Below, in pieces: positions 1 through 8,586 of a stretch of 43,700 bases of DNA. The notes below the pieces were generated by a model that was given only the letters and a program-made list of their open reading frames with translations, was not told the DNA's origin and searched no databases. The DNA is from a virus, in IMG/VR virus record IMGVR_UViG_3300027896_000079, positions 1 through 43,700 of that record; one strand, 5' to 3'. The position numbers were made by a program, and so were the translations under genes. Positions within the stretch are counted from its first letter, which is position 1. Each line of letters begins with the position of its first letter.

Positions 1-171
1 GACGTTGGCCACGGCGGCGGGGCCAGCCAGCGGCTGCCTGCCTATTCGGCTCAGGGCAAGATTTTCTCGCCACGCCCTGTCGCGTGAAAACAATTGCACC
101 CGTTTGACCGGGGGATATATGAAATGGGTGGGCATGCCGGTGCCTACCTAATCGATTAATTCAAAGATGTC
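1..171. other. GC-rich left edge without a recognised gene
   Basis: About the first 150 bases are clearly richer in G+C than the AT-rich remainder. Frame 1 is open from the edge to a TGA at 85-87 and frame 2 to a TAA at 149-151. Neither gives a protein I recognise, and both run off the edge. The segment lies just downstream of the leftward terminase gene, but I see no terminator with a T-run. If the contig is circular, frame 2 joins an ATG at 43660 to make a 63-codon ORF across the junction. A chimeric or low-quality contig end is equally possible. Confidence 0.4.
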
Positions 172-1677
172 TCAATGTTTGCCCTTGAGAAAGAACATCT
201 CAAAGGATGGTCCCGGGTCATTCGCCAGGCTGGAAGAGAATATCCAGAAATAAAGATTGTCAATGGCATCACTCAGGTCGGTTGCCTTCCATCTTGGCTG
301 GTCGGTCTTGCGTTCAGATGATTTGTCCTTCTTGAATTCCTGTGGCAGGACGGGTGCATTATCCATAGAGACATAGGATTCCATTGCATTATTCATATTG
401 ATAGCGAACTCAGGAACCTCCGGATAATTACCGGAAAGGAACTTGTGCCAGAACTGGAACTTATCCATGTGAGATGCTTCAAACAGTTGAGCGCGATTAT
501 GCACTGCCCATCCTGCCTTGCTAAGTTGTGCAGTCACATCATCGAAATAGGTCTGCCTTGAGGCAGCATCATTCTTCCGGGTGCCATCACTGCCACCATA
601 TAGATAGACTGTCTTATCCCGATGATATTCATAATACTCAATGAACTTTTTAACCAAGGTAGGCAGTGTCTCATTCTCTACATAGAAGTTCTTGATAATA
701 GGAAACCTATTGATTGACTTATGCCATTGCCCTACGATGCAACAGTTCTGTGTAGATCCAAAGTCAAAGGAAAGGTATAAAGGTTGATCCTTCAAACAAT
801 CTTTATCTCCAATGCTGTTATTAGGAGGCATTGTCTTTGGGTCTATCTTCAATGAATCGAAATAGGAATAGTCATAACTATTATAGTAACAATGCCTTTC
901 TGATGACAATTCGGGATAGAAGCCACTGATATTGCGGCGCCTTCTCTTATTATCGATCTCTATCTCATAGACAATCTGAGGTAGGTTTCTCTTCTGATGA
1001 CGGAACCATTTCTCACCAAGTATTTTTATATTTACTTTTGCTGACGCTTCGAGAAACATATAATCATCGGGATGTTCTTCGGCTAATTTCTCAAGTTCAA
1101 AAACCCAATCACCATCGGAGGTAAGTGGTTGAGATCCCATTAAAATTTCAAATAGATGAAACTTAAGATGACCAAATTCTTTTATATTGGCACGAATGGC
1201 TGGTCGTAGGTCAGAATCGATAGCACTCTTTTTCAACTTTGTAACTTCATCCAACATCATCCCATCAAAATTTCCTGATCTGACCATTTCAGGACGATCA
1301 AATGATCCGAATTCAACAACGAATCCATTAAAAAAATGTATACAATTGGTATAATCCAAAGGTGGATAGTATGGTTCTTCCCATTTCCATTTCTTTGGTG
1401 CCCGGGATCCAAGGAAATAATGTATATTACGATATAATCCCCTTCGTTCCCAATGTGCTATTATTGGCCCCATTGATTTATTTCGGATATGGAAATAGGT
1501 CAGTCCTCCAAAAAGAATCTTTCCGCGGGGCATATAGGTAAATGCCTTTATAATTTCATCGGCAAATATTGTGGTTTTGCCAGCGCCCCTCCCCCATATA
1601 CATGTTTTATAGGGTTTTGATGAAAGTTTGATAGCGATCTGAGGATCATTGTAATATGGTGCCGGTTTAATCTCCAT
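172..1677 (-). CDS. terL: terminase large subunit
   Basis: ATPase-nuclease that pumps phage DNA into the prohead and cuts the concatemer. The 501-residue protein has a Walker A at about residues 28-36 (WGRGAGKTT) and a Walker B at about 140-147 (MMLDEVTK). The C-terminal half has an RNase H-like nuclease pattern: an acidic residue in SFDFGST near 305, YGGSDGT near 365, and a late ATDLSDAID motif. Length is normal for the family. The ATG at 1677 overlaps the end of the upstream gene by 11 bases, which suggests translational coupling. It is the last gene of the leftward block, and downstream lies the window edge. Confidence 0.9.
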   Translation of the reverse strand: MEIKPAPYYNDPQIAIKLSSKPYKTCIWGRGAGKTTIFADEIIKAFTYMPRGKILFGGLTYFHIRNKSMGPIIAHWERRGLYRNIHYFLGSRAPKKWKWEEPYYPPLDYTNCIHFFNGFVVEFGSFDRPEMVRSGNFDGMMLDEVTKLKKSAIDSDLRPAIRANIKEFGHLKFHLFEILMGSQPLTSDGDWVFELEKLAEEHPDDYMFLEASAKVNIKILGEKWFRHQKRNLPQIVYEIEIDNKRRRRNISGFYPELSSERHCYYNSYDYSYFDSLKIDPKTMPPNNSIGDKDCLKDQPLYLSFDFGSTQNCCIVGQWHKSINRFPIIKNFYVENETLPTLVKKFIEYYEYHRDKTVYLYGGSDGTRKNDAASRQTYFDDVTAQLSKAGWAVHNRAQLFEASHMDKFQFWHKFLSGNYPEVPEFAINMNNAMESYVSMDNAPVLPQEFKKDKSSERKTDQPRWKATDLSDAIDNLYFWIFSSSLANDPGPSFEMFFLKGKH

Positions 1678-2299
1678 CTGGTATTATTTCTGCGTCCTGT
1701 ATCGTAAGCATATCAAGATATTCCTTGGCAGGAGATTTCTCAATTATAGCATTGACTTTGGATTGTAGGTCTAAAAGTACATTTTGAGCCTTCTTATCGA
1801 TCTGTTTGAAATATGGGCCGTTGATAAAATTGAAGGTAAGGGAAAGCATCTGGATGGGTGGTTGTATCTTCGAAGGATCCGGAAGGTCGAAGTCGTCCCG
1901 ATCGACACCGGTGATTTTGATCAGGTTTGCAACCGCCCGGTTCATCTGGTCGATATCGGAAACGGATGCTGCTAATTGGTAATTCTTCATGGCCAGCTCA
2001 TAAAGGATGTATCGGGAAGCCTCTTTTTTGGTCTTAACCACATCGCCGAATAATTCGATAGCTGAGCGAAGATCCCGGTATGCTTGTGCCTGGGAATAAC
2101 TAAACTGACTCATGAGACGATCCTTGGCCTGCTCATTGGAATGGTATTTACACAGAAGCGTAAAGGCGGCCTCGAGTCGAATCCTTAAATCATCTTCAGT
2201 TTTACTGAGTTTGATTTGGTCATTGTCAAAATATTCACGGATCTTCTCCAACTTGGTGTCGAATTTCCTCGAGGTCGAATATCTATCTATATTAGACAT
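1667..2299 (-). CDS. probable terminase small subunit
   Basis: Predicted DNA-recognition partner of the large terminase, inferred mainly from position directly upstream and overlapping it. The 210-residue protein is mostly helical and charged, with an N-terminal region (about 25-90) that could form a helix-turn-helix-like bundle and a long helical middle. The C-terminal part has a short segment (QMLSLTFNFINGPYF) that could be the strand that docks to the large subunit. I see no catalytic motif. Start ATG at 2299 overlaps the upstream methyltransferase end by 8 bases. Family membership is not certain from sequence alone. Confidence 0.6.
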   Translation of the reverse strand: MSNIDRYSTSRKFDTKLEKIREYFDNDQIKLSKTEDDLRIRLEAAFTLLCKYHSNEQAKDRLMSQFSYSQAQAYRDLRSAIELFGDVVKTKKEASRYILYELAMKNYQLAASVSDIDQMNRAVANLIKITGVDRDDFDLPDPSKIQPPIQMLSLTFNFINGPYFKQIDKKAQNVLLDLQSKVNAIIEKSPAKEYLDMLTIQDAEIIPDGD

Positions 2300-3524
2300 T
2301 ATAAATCCTTTCTACTTTTAATTCCGGATCAAATTTCTTCATCCTGTCAATGATCATCTGGCAATATCGCGGATCTATTTCTCCCATTAAGCAGTTCCGG
2401 CCAAGTTGATGTGATGCCACCATGGTGGTTCCGGATCCACCAAAAGGATCATAAACGCTTTCTCCTTTCCGGGTATTATTTATGATCGGCTTTGCCATTG
2501 CCTCGATCGGCTTTTGGGTGCCATGTGAAGTCATGATATCTTCATTGGAATTGAAAACATTTAATCCCCGGATCTCCCAAACTGTACTCTGGTTCCTTCC
2601 TCCATACCAGTTGCTATTCTTTCCTTTTCTGACTGCATATAGGCAAGGCTCATGTTGCCAGTGATAATCTCCCCGGGAAAGAACGAAGGTGGATTTAACC
2701 CATATGATTTGGCTCCGCAATTCGAATCCACAATCTGCAATATCTTTCATAATAATATCCTGGAACCGAGAAGCATGCCAGATGTAGATCACATCTCCGT
2801 TAAATAATGAATAGGCACCGATCCAACTGGGAATATCATCATTGTTTACAACTCCATTTCTCTTACCATGGACCGCATTTATCTTGTCACGCCAGGTTGG
2901 ATCATAATTAACACCATAGGGAGGATCAGTGACCATCAGGATCGGCTTTTCATCGCCAATCAATTTCTGAACACATCCTGGGGTAGTGCTATCGCCGCAA
3001 ATCAACCGGTGTCGCAATCCCTTACCTGTTAATTCGAATAGATCCCCGGGAACAATGTCCGTTGATATTGAATTTACATCCGGAAGATCTTCATCTGGAG
3101 AGAGATCAGGTATTTCAACATATTTTAATGAACTTGGGAGATCATTAACATTCAATCCAAGTCCTTTAAGGTCAATATCATCGAAAATATCATTTAGCAT
3201 CTCCACGTTCCATAATCCGACCTGGATATTTGAGGTGACATTGTATTCCTTCAGCTCGGTTTCGGTAAGCATACGGTTTGGAACCCGGATATCGATCAGC
3301 TCTTCACCACGTCCCAGGAGTTTGAGTACCGTAATCCTCTGGTGACCGGCAATGATCATATTGTCCAGATTAATGGCCGGGATCTCCACCAAGTTAAATT
3401 TCTCTAATGACCGCTGCAGTTGATCCCGCTTTTTATCGGTCAATACCCTTGGATTATAAGCAAAAGGTATCAGATCGTCAACTTTGCGTTGCTCGGTTCT
3501 CCATTCAAGTGCCAACTCTGTCAT
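2292..3524 (-). CDS. ParB-like nuclease domain fused to DNA methyltransferase
   Basis: A 410-residue two-domain protein. Residues ~12-85 form a ParB/Srx-like N-terminal domain (AGHQRITVLKLLGRG is the typical phosphate-binding signature). The C-terminal half is an N6-adenine or N4-cytosine DNA methyltransferase with catalytic DPPY at 200-203 and SAM-binding FGGSGTT at 361-367. DPPY before FxGxG, with the recognition region between, matches the beta-class order. Such fusions are common in phages next to terminase genes and probably modify phage DNA against restriction. Start ATG overlaps the upstream stop as ATGA. The ParB domain's activity is unknown. Confidence 0.88.
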   Translation of the reverse strand: MTELALEWRTEQRKVDDLIPFAYNPRVLTDKKRDQLQRSLEKFNLVEIPAINLDNMIIAGHQRITVLKLLGRGEELIDIRVPNRMLTETELKEYNVTSNIQVGLWNVEMLNDIFDDIDLKGLGLNVNDLPSSLKYVEIPDLSPDEDLPDVNSISTDIVPGDLFELTGKGLRHRLICGDSTTPGCVQKLIGDEKPILMVTDPPYGVNYDPTWRDKINAVHGKRNGVVNNDDIPSWIGAYSLFNGDVIYIWHASRFQDIIMKDIADCGFELRSQIIWVKSTFVLSRGDYHWQHEPCLYAVRKGKNSNWYGGRNQSTVWEIRGLNVFNSNEDIMTSHGTQKPIEAMAKPIINNTRKGESVYDPFGGSGTTMVASHQLGRNCLMGEIDPRYCQMIIDRMKKFDPELKVERIYNV

Positions 3525-4243
3525 TTTCTTAATGCATTATCAATTTCATCAAATTCTATCTTGTATTTATCAAGTGTGTCCTGGTTCCTCTCCCGGACCT
3601 CGGGCGTCTTTGCGTCGTCTCTCAACCTGGTGTACCGGCTGATATAAGTCCGCAATGTCTGCCGGCGTGTCATCAATTCGGCGATATCCATCTCACTTAT
3701 CTTTTTGCCTTCTTCTTTCATCGGCGATGGTGGCAGGATTCCATGCTGATCAAAATGTCGTAATCGCTCATAATCTTTAGATATGTCATCAGATAGATCG
3801 AGTATTTTCAATGCATCTTTTAATCGTTGATCATCGGAAGGAAGATATTCAAGAATAGCATGAAGATTATCCCTTATTTTGAGCTTCATCCGGATCTCTT
3901 CAAATAACTTTTTTGCATCATCCTCCAATGGCCTGGTGCCGGTTTTTTCCATTTTTGGTTCAAAAACTGACTTTATGATCTTTGGTTCTGGTCCCGGGAC
4001 CGGTTTTCTGATCATTGGAGCGATTACCTGGCGCAGTGCCATTCCGGGCGTTTTAATTAACTTCCTGAGCTCATATTCCAGCAATTCCCTATTTCGCCGG
4101 CTGGCGCCGCCCTTATGGAACAACCTGATCTCATTTTTGCTGGTGCCATATAGCTCATAAATGGCGACACCTTCAAAAAAATCCTTTCCGGAATTAAGCC
4201 AAAGGTTAATTTTTTCAATCATTAAGAGATTGTTTTTGTTCAT
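3521..4243 (-). CDS. unknown charged helical phage protein
   Basis: I do not recognise this 240-residue protein. It is highly charged and mostly helical, with a proline-rich hinge (KPVPGPEPK) near residue 95 and a long coiled-coil-like C-terminal third. There is no signal peptide or membrane segment. It overlaps the methyltransferase start by ATGA and overlaps the upstream glycosyltransferase end by 29 bases, so it is part of the terminase operon. ATG at 4243 was taken, and an ATG at 4222 would reduce the overlap. A DNA-packaging accessory role is a guess from position. Confidence 0.7.
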   Translation of the reverse strand: MNKNNLLMIEKINLWLNSGKDFFEGVAIYELYGTSKNEIRLFHKGGASRRNRELLEYELRKLIKTPGMALRQVIAPMIRKPVPGPEPKIIKSVFEPKMEKTGTRPLEDDAKKLFEEIRMKLKIRDNLHAILEYLPSDDQRLKDALKILDLSDDISKDYERLRHFDQHGILPPSPMKEEGKKISEMDIAELMTRRQTLRTYISRYTRLRDDAKTPEVRERNQDTLDKYKIEFDEIDNALRK

Positions 4244-4922
4244 TTAAAAATTGATACCACTCAGGGGCCTTGCGATCAGGAGCAAAGGAGAAACCCTTTG
4301 GATGTGATCTATAATTCATCAATACCTCCGGCCGGTTATAGATAAGATAGCCAGCTTTGAGAAATTTGATCCAAAGAGCATAATCTTCAGCAAGGGTTGG
4401 TGGGATTTCTCCATAACCACCAACTCTATTTATTACTTCCTTGCGATAAGCAACTCCGGGATGATTAACGAACCAAAATCCGGATTCGGAACTCCGTGCA
4501 TATTCTTTAGTCACTTCCCCCGGATGGTGTGACAACCATTCTCGTTGAGTATTGAAAAGACGAATCTGTACCCCGCAGATATGCCGGTCGGGGAATCGGG
4601 TAAAGAAATCATTATGCATTTCAAGAAGATGGGGTTGAGCAATATCATCCGCATCCATTCTTACAATCAATTCATTACTGCAAAACCGCAGGCCGTAATC
4701 CAGGGCATATGCGATTCCGGCATTGTGATCTGTGCGAACTATGCTCAGGCAGCAATCCTTCTTTATTTCATAGAGATAATCGGTCAGCTCCCCTTTCGGG
4801 TTATTATCGTCTACAATTATGAATTGGAAATCCTGATATGTTTGATTCAGAATGCTATCAACGGCTTCTTTTACCCAATCTAATTGGGTGGCATAAATGG
4901 GCATAAGTACGGAGATCTTCAT
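4215..4922 (-). CDS. family 2 glycosyltransferase
   Basis: A GT-A fold sugar transferase using a nucleotide sugar. The 235-residue protein opens with the classic MKISVLMPIY strand, followed by a helix with SILNQTYQDFQFIIVDD, and carries a DxD metal site at RMDADD near residue 88. The later ED in LAEDYALW near 170 fits the catalytic base position of GT2 enzymes. It is short but complete. It is the last of three consecutive sugar-modifying genes. The substrate could be phage structural protein, modified DNA, or host surface glycan, and the sequence does not say which. Confidence 0.85.
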   Translation of the reverse strand: MKISVLMPIYATQLDWVKEAVDSILNQTYQDFQFIIVDDNNPKGELTDYLYEIKKDCCLSIVRTDHNAGIAYALDYGLRFCSNELIVRMDADDIAQPHLLEMHNDFFTRFPDRHICGVQIRLFNTQREWLSHHPGEVTKEYARSSESGFWFVNHPGVAYRKEVINRVGGYGEIPPTLAEDYALWIKFLKAGYLIYNRPEVLMNYRSHPKGFSFAPDRKAPEWYQFLNEQKQSLND

Positions 4923-4923
4923 T

Positions 4924-6987
4924 TCACTGGTTTCTTTTCGGTTGTCTTTTTAGTTTGGATTTTTTCTCTACAATCTTTTTAAATGCAGCCAGGGATATAT
5001 CATTTATAATTGTCTTTCTATTGGCATCGAATTTTTTGAAATCATAATATGGGTGTGGTTCGGTTGTGGGGATCTCCGGGAAAGGGTCCCGGGTTGTTGC
5101 CTCCCCATGGAAGATAATACTGATCCCATTGCCCTCATCATCGGGCAGGGTAAGGGTATAGAGTTCAAATCCAAAATCCTTCATGCGCATGATATCAACA
5201 AGGGTCCTGAAGGCAGTACCACACCGGTCCTCTTTGGTGTACCGTTCGTTCTTGGGATTAGTATCATGCATTACGATACATCCGTTTTTGCGGATAAACC
5301 GGGATGCATTGGTAAGGTCCCAGGTAACCTGTTCGTGATTATGATCACCATCGATAAATATCATATCCCATTCATAGTTCCCTGCAGTAAGCATTTTAAA
5401 GAAATTGTCTGAGGTCATTAAAAAATCCGGTTTTTTTTCATGGGCTATCACTGGGTCAACGGCCTTCTTGTTTTCACAATTGATGTTGTAAAATGTGTCT
5501 CCGTCGCGAAGGCCGATCTCAAGGTAGTCTTTATATCCCATGGTTTTGATGATCCAGTTCATTACCGCATTACGACTCATTTCTTTTTTATTCGGAGCTA
5601 TGGCCTTAATTAATTCCTGGTCTTTCATGTCAGCATGATGGATCCGTTTGAAATATGCATTATCATAAAGGTTGCCCGGAAGGATATCCGGCTTGATCCT
5701 ATGCACCCGGCATATAACCGGAAGTGAAAGCTGATCCTGCCATGTGAATTTGATATTTTCATGCCACCAACTCATCATCAGGGCCCGGACCCGGGTAGTT
5801 GGTTTACGGACAATTACCGTACAAGCATAAAGACCTGCACCAGCCGGATGGAAAGATTTATAATATTCCGCTTGTTCATGAATGGCTTCATTGCGGTATT
5901 TAACCATGATCTCTGATGCTTTTACTTCATCATAGATGCAATTTCTTTCCGGATGGGCAAAAAGAGCTATATCTGTTTTTAAATTCTGAATACAGAATTC
6001 AACAAAAAAAGCTGAATTAATCTGGATACAACCATCAAGAAAGATGATAATATCATATTCGTTCAATTGATTTATTTCCCATGGAAAGATTTTATACCAT
6101 TTGGCACGCATTCTGGGATGCAAGTCAGTCCGGGGTTGTATTGCTTTGATAATCTTCCAGGATTCATCGGTGTTTTTAAAGTCCTTTTCAATAATTTCCG
6201 ATGGTGCATCTGTGATGCAAAAGAAATTGGCCGGAATATTTTGTTTTGGAACCGCCAGCAACCGGTCGTACCCTCCAAAAATGGTGGTATAAACTGCTAT
6301 TTTCATTTTATGATTTTTAAAGATCCATAATTCAGGCAATATTTTTTTTTTCCAATCTGGTCCGAAGATCCTTCGCATTCCGTTATCCATTTCCTGGTTC
6401 GCCTTATTCGAATAATTTTGAATAGTTCCAATAGTCTTTATGGTTCCATGCCCAATATGCCGAAAGCAACTTCCGTCATCGGCAAACATCCGGATCCCCT
6501 TCTTCATACATCGCCAGGAAAATTCAAAGTCCACGCCGGATCCAAGATTGAAATGTTCGTCAAACATTCCTGCTATTTTAAATGTATTTCGTGTGATTAC
6601 CGGGGCCGTGAGTTCGATACATCTTACCTGGCGGACACCATTCGTGAAATGATTGCGAAGTTGATCCATCCAGGAATTAAATGATGGCGTCAGAAAATCA
6701 TATAATCCGGTATCCATCAATGCCTGGATCCTATCGATGCAATTATGATCAATCACAATATCGCTATTCATGAGCCAGAATGCTTCGAATTCTTTCCATA
6801 ATGCTTTTATGGCCCGGTTCCAATTGCGCGTAAATCCAAGATTATCCTTAAACCTGATCACCTGGTTGGGGATATTAAACTTATCGCCCGATCCGTTGTC
6901 GATGATGATGGATCCTGGCACCATCCTGGCAAGATCCATGGTCATGCCTGGCGTTTTATAGTGAAGTATGAATTTACCAATGATCAT
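4924..6987 (-). CDS. three-domain protein: glycosyltransferase, DUF616-like glycosyltransferase, SAM methyltransferase
   Basis: A 687-residue fusion. Residues 1-~222 resemble a GT2-type transferase (IIIDNGSG, then LMNSDIVID as the DxD-like site, and a late GSGVDFEFSWR). A new start-like sequence, MKIAVYTTIFGGYD, opens a second domain at ~228 with features of DUF616/TOD1-type transferases (FLDGCIQI, HPERNCIYDE). Residues ~465-640 form a class I methyltransferase (DYLEIGLRDG, then DMIFIDGDHNHEQV and CIVMHDT), like Methyltransf_24 enzymes. The C-terminus is basic. It overlaps the upstream gene as ATGA. Together the domains suggest building and methyl-capping of a glycan in one polypeptide. Confidence 0.8.
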   Translation of the reverse strand: MIIGKFILHYKTPGMTMDLARMVPGSIIIDNGSGDKFNIPNQVIRFKDNLGFTRNWNRAIKALWKEFEAFWLMNSDIVIDHNCIDRIQALMDTGLYDFLTPSFNSWMDQLRNHFTNGVRQVRCIELTAPVITRNTFKIAGMFDEHFNLGSGVDFEFSWRCMKKGIRMFADDGSCFRHIGHGTIKTIGTIQNYSNKANQEMDNGMRRIFGPDWKKKILPELWIFKNHKMKIAVYTTIFGGYDRLLAVPKQNIPANFFCITDAPSEIIEKDFKNTDESWKIIKAIQPRTDLHPRMRAKWYKIFPWEINQLNEYDIIIFLDGCIQINSAFFVEFCIQNLKTDIALFAHPERNCIYDEVKASEIMVKYRNEAIHEQAEYYKSFHPAGAGLYACTVIVRKPTTRVRALMMSWWHENIKFTWQDQLSLPVICRVHRIKPDILPGNLYDNAYFKRIHHADMKDQELIKAIAPNKKEMSRNAVMNWIIKTMGYKDYLEIGLRDGDTFYNINCENKKAVDPVIAHEKKPDFLMTSDNFFKMLTAGNYEWDMIFIDGDHNHEQVTWDLTNASRFIRKNGCIVMHDTNPKNERYTKEDRCGTAFRTLVDIMRMKDFGFELYTLTLPDDEGNGISIIFHGEATTRDPFPEIPTTEPHPYYDFKKFDANRKTIINDISLAAFKKIVEKKSKLKRQPKRNQ

Positions 6988-7739
6988 ATTTCAAACCTTG
7001 ATTTTTCCGGGAACCGGCGCATAAGGAATTCCTTCAGGTTTTCGTTTAATCCCGCATCATTATGATTCAGATATATCATTCCTTTACATTTTACCTCCAG
7101 GTCGCCGGTGGAAGAAGTATAATATTCTCCATCCCGGTTATTATAAAACTGGATCCCCCGGCAATCTTTGAATAATACCGGATCTTGGTCGGAGAATAAA
7201 GTGTTATAATAGAGTGTTGAAGTAAGAAGGCGCCGGTCCAGCGCTTTATAGTTTTCAATTATCCATTTCATTTTATCCCGGTCAAATAATTCCGGAAAAT
7301 GAGTCTCGGTATTCCATCCCGGATATCCCTTGGATCTGACAGCATCAACCGACCGGTATAATTGTCCCCACCATTTCTCAAATCTCTTTGGAATTTTATC
7401 AAAGGAATATATTGCCTTAAACTTACCGATCTCCAAAAGGTCAATATTATCCAGCAAATAGATATCATCATACATCCGGATGAATTGCTCTCCGGAATTT
7501 GGATGATTAAGGTAAAGAAGGAGTTTCTGTATAGCATCAAAGACGGAATTTTCCGGCATTCCTTCACACCGCTTATGATTTATGAAATAAATTTTATCGA
7601 GATTAAGCCATTCGGGGAGATCACCAACAATCCATAACCGGAATTCTATTTTCAGGTATTTTTCTAAAGATCGGATTGAATATCGGAGTTCTTCCCAGGT
7701 GGCCTCCTTTTGAAAATAAGGATAGTAAACATCAATCAT
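6984..7739 (-). CDS. Stealth-like sugar/sugar-phosphate transferase
   Basis: The 251-residue protein has the pattern of Stealth-family capsule polysaccharide phosphotransferases: a start with YSIRSLEKYLKIEFRLWIVG, then PEWLNLDKIYFINHKRC, and an acidic FIRMYDDIYLLDN motif near residue 92. The family transfers hexose-1-phosphates, but the specificity here is unknown, and a general GT-A assignment is the alternative. It is the first gene of the sugar cassette. Its ATG lies four bases after the promoter box ending at 7744, so the mRNA is predicted to be leaderless. Confidence 0.65.
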   Translation of the reverse strand: MIDVYYPYFQKEATWEELRYSIRSLEKYLKIEFRLWIVGDLPEWLNLDKIYFINHKRCEGMPENSVFDAIQKLLLYLNHPNSGEQFIRMYDDIYLLDNIDLLEIGKFKAIYSFDKIPKRFEKWWGQLYRSVDAVRSKGYPGWNTETHFPELFDRDKMKWIIENYKALDRRLLTSTLYYNTLFSDQDPVLFKDCRGIQFYNNRDGEYYTSSTGDLEVKCKGMIYLNHNDAGLNENLKEFLMRRFPEKSRFEI

Positions 7740-7743
7740 ATGG

Positions 7744-7778
7744 CGAAAATATTACTGCAATTGCAGTTGAGAAAGGAC
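7744..7778 (-). promoter_or_regulatory. phage-type promoter for the glycosyltransferase operon
   Basis: Read leftward: GTCCTTTC at 7778-7771, exactly 19 bases, then TATTTTCG at 7751-7744, then CCAT and the ATG at 7739. The architecture is the same as at 43528, 35222 and 29620. It lies inside the 3' side of the capsid-region terminator, so the sugar genes form a separate unit. The -7 box departs from TAnnTTTG at one base. Confidence 0.7.
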
Positions 7779-7804
7779 AAAAAAACCGGGCCATTTGGCC
7801 CGGT
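7779..7804 (-). terminator. rho-independent terminator of the head operon
   Basis: Read leftward: ACCGGGCC (7804-7797), loop AAAT, GGCCCGGT (7792-7785), then a run of seven T. It is a perfect 8-bp stem just after the 233-residue gene that ends at 7841. Confidence 0.9.
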
Positions 7805-7840
7805 CAGCGTTAGCACCAATTAAGGTAAGGAAGGGATCAA

Positions 7841-8542
7841 TTACCAGGAAGCAGATGTCGGATCATAGGTGATTGCACCTTCATAGAAGGCCATGGGAAC
7901 AGATTGAATGGATTTGAAGGTTATTGTTGAGCCTTTGTCTTTTGAAACATCTTCTCCCCAAACGGTATCAATGGCATCGATGACTACGGTATTACAGGGT
8001 TCGCCGATGAGATATTTTTTGGATGCATTACAATTCTGGACGATAATCAGTCCTTTGAAGGAGATCCCATGGGCAGCAATCCATGCCTGGATAGCTTTTT
8101 CAATTCCGGGATAAAATCCAGCCAGGGAAATCTCATATCCACCGCAATCGTCATTCGATCCTTTAACCTTCTTCTGACTGGGTTTGATCGTTTTTTGGGT
8201 CATATAAAACCGGTGGAAATACTTATTGGCTTTTAACACGATATCATCCGAGATTGTAACACCATCCACCTCCCGGTCGGGAAACTGGCTCCAATCGATA
8301 TCACTATTATGGATAAGGATGATCTCGGAGTTGATCCCCCCACCACCACCGACATTGTCTCCTGTGGGACGGCTAAGATCAATCAAAGATGTTGCCAGGG
8401 CTCCGGCTGGACCTGGGAAAATAATACTTGCCAAGGCAAGTGCGCCCATGACGATTCCGGGATCCCACCCGGTTGCAAGTGAGATACCGGCGCCTGCCAG
8501 CATCGCCATAAGCATGACTGATAAAATTCGTGCTATTTTCAT
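7841..8542 (-). CDS. virion-associated protein of unknown function with hydrophobic N-terminus
   Basis: Unrecognised 233-residue protein in the head module, just downstream of the major capsid gene and followed by a strong terminator. The first ~55 residues hold two hydrophobic stretches (VMLMAMLAGAGISLA and IVMGALALASIIFPGPAGALA), then a Gly-rich linker at ~67-71 and a soluble domain with a CGGYE motif near 138. A head decoration or scaffold-like protein, or a membrane-anchored factor, would fit. The start ATG at 8542 gives the full hydrophobic segment. Confidence 0.7.
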   Translation of the reverse strand: MKIARILSVMLMAMLAGAGISLATGWDPGIVMGALALASIIFPGPAGALATSLIDLSRPTGDNVGGGGGINSEIILIHNSDIDWSQFPDREVDGVTISDDIVLKANKYFHRFYMTQKTIKPSQKKVKGSNDDCGGYEISLAGFYPGIEKAIQAWIAAHGISFKGLIIVQNCNASKKYLIGEPCNTVVIDAIDTVWGEDVSKDKGSTITFKSIQSVPMAFYEGAITYDPTSASW

Positions 8543-8586
8543 TGTTGCAGATTTGATGTTAATAATTTAAGTTAATTGAACCGGCT

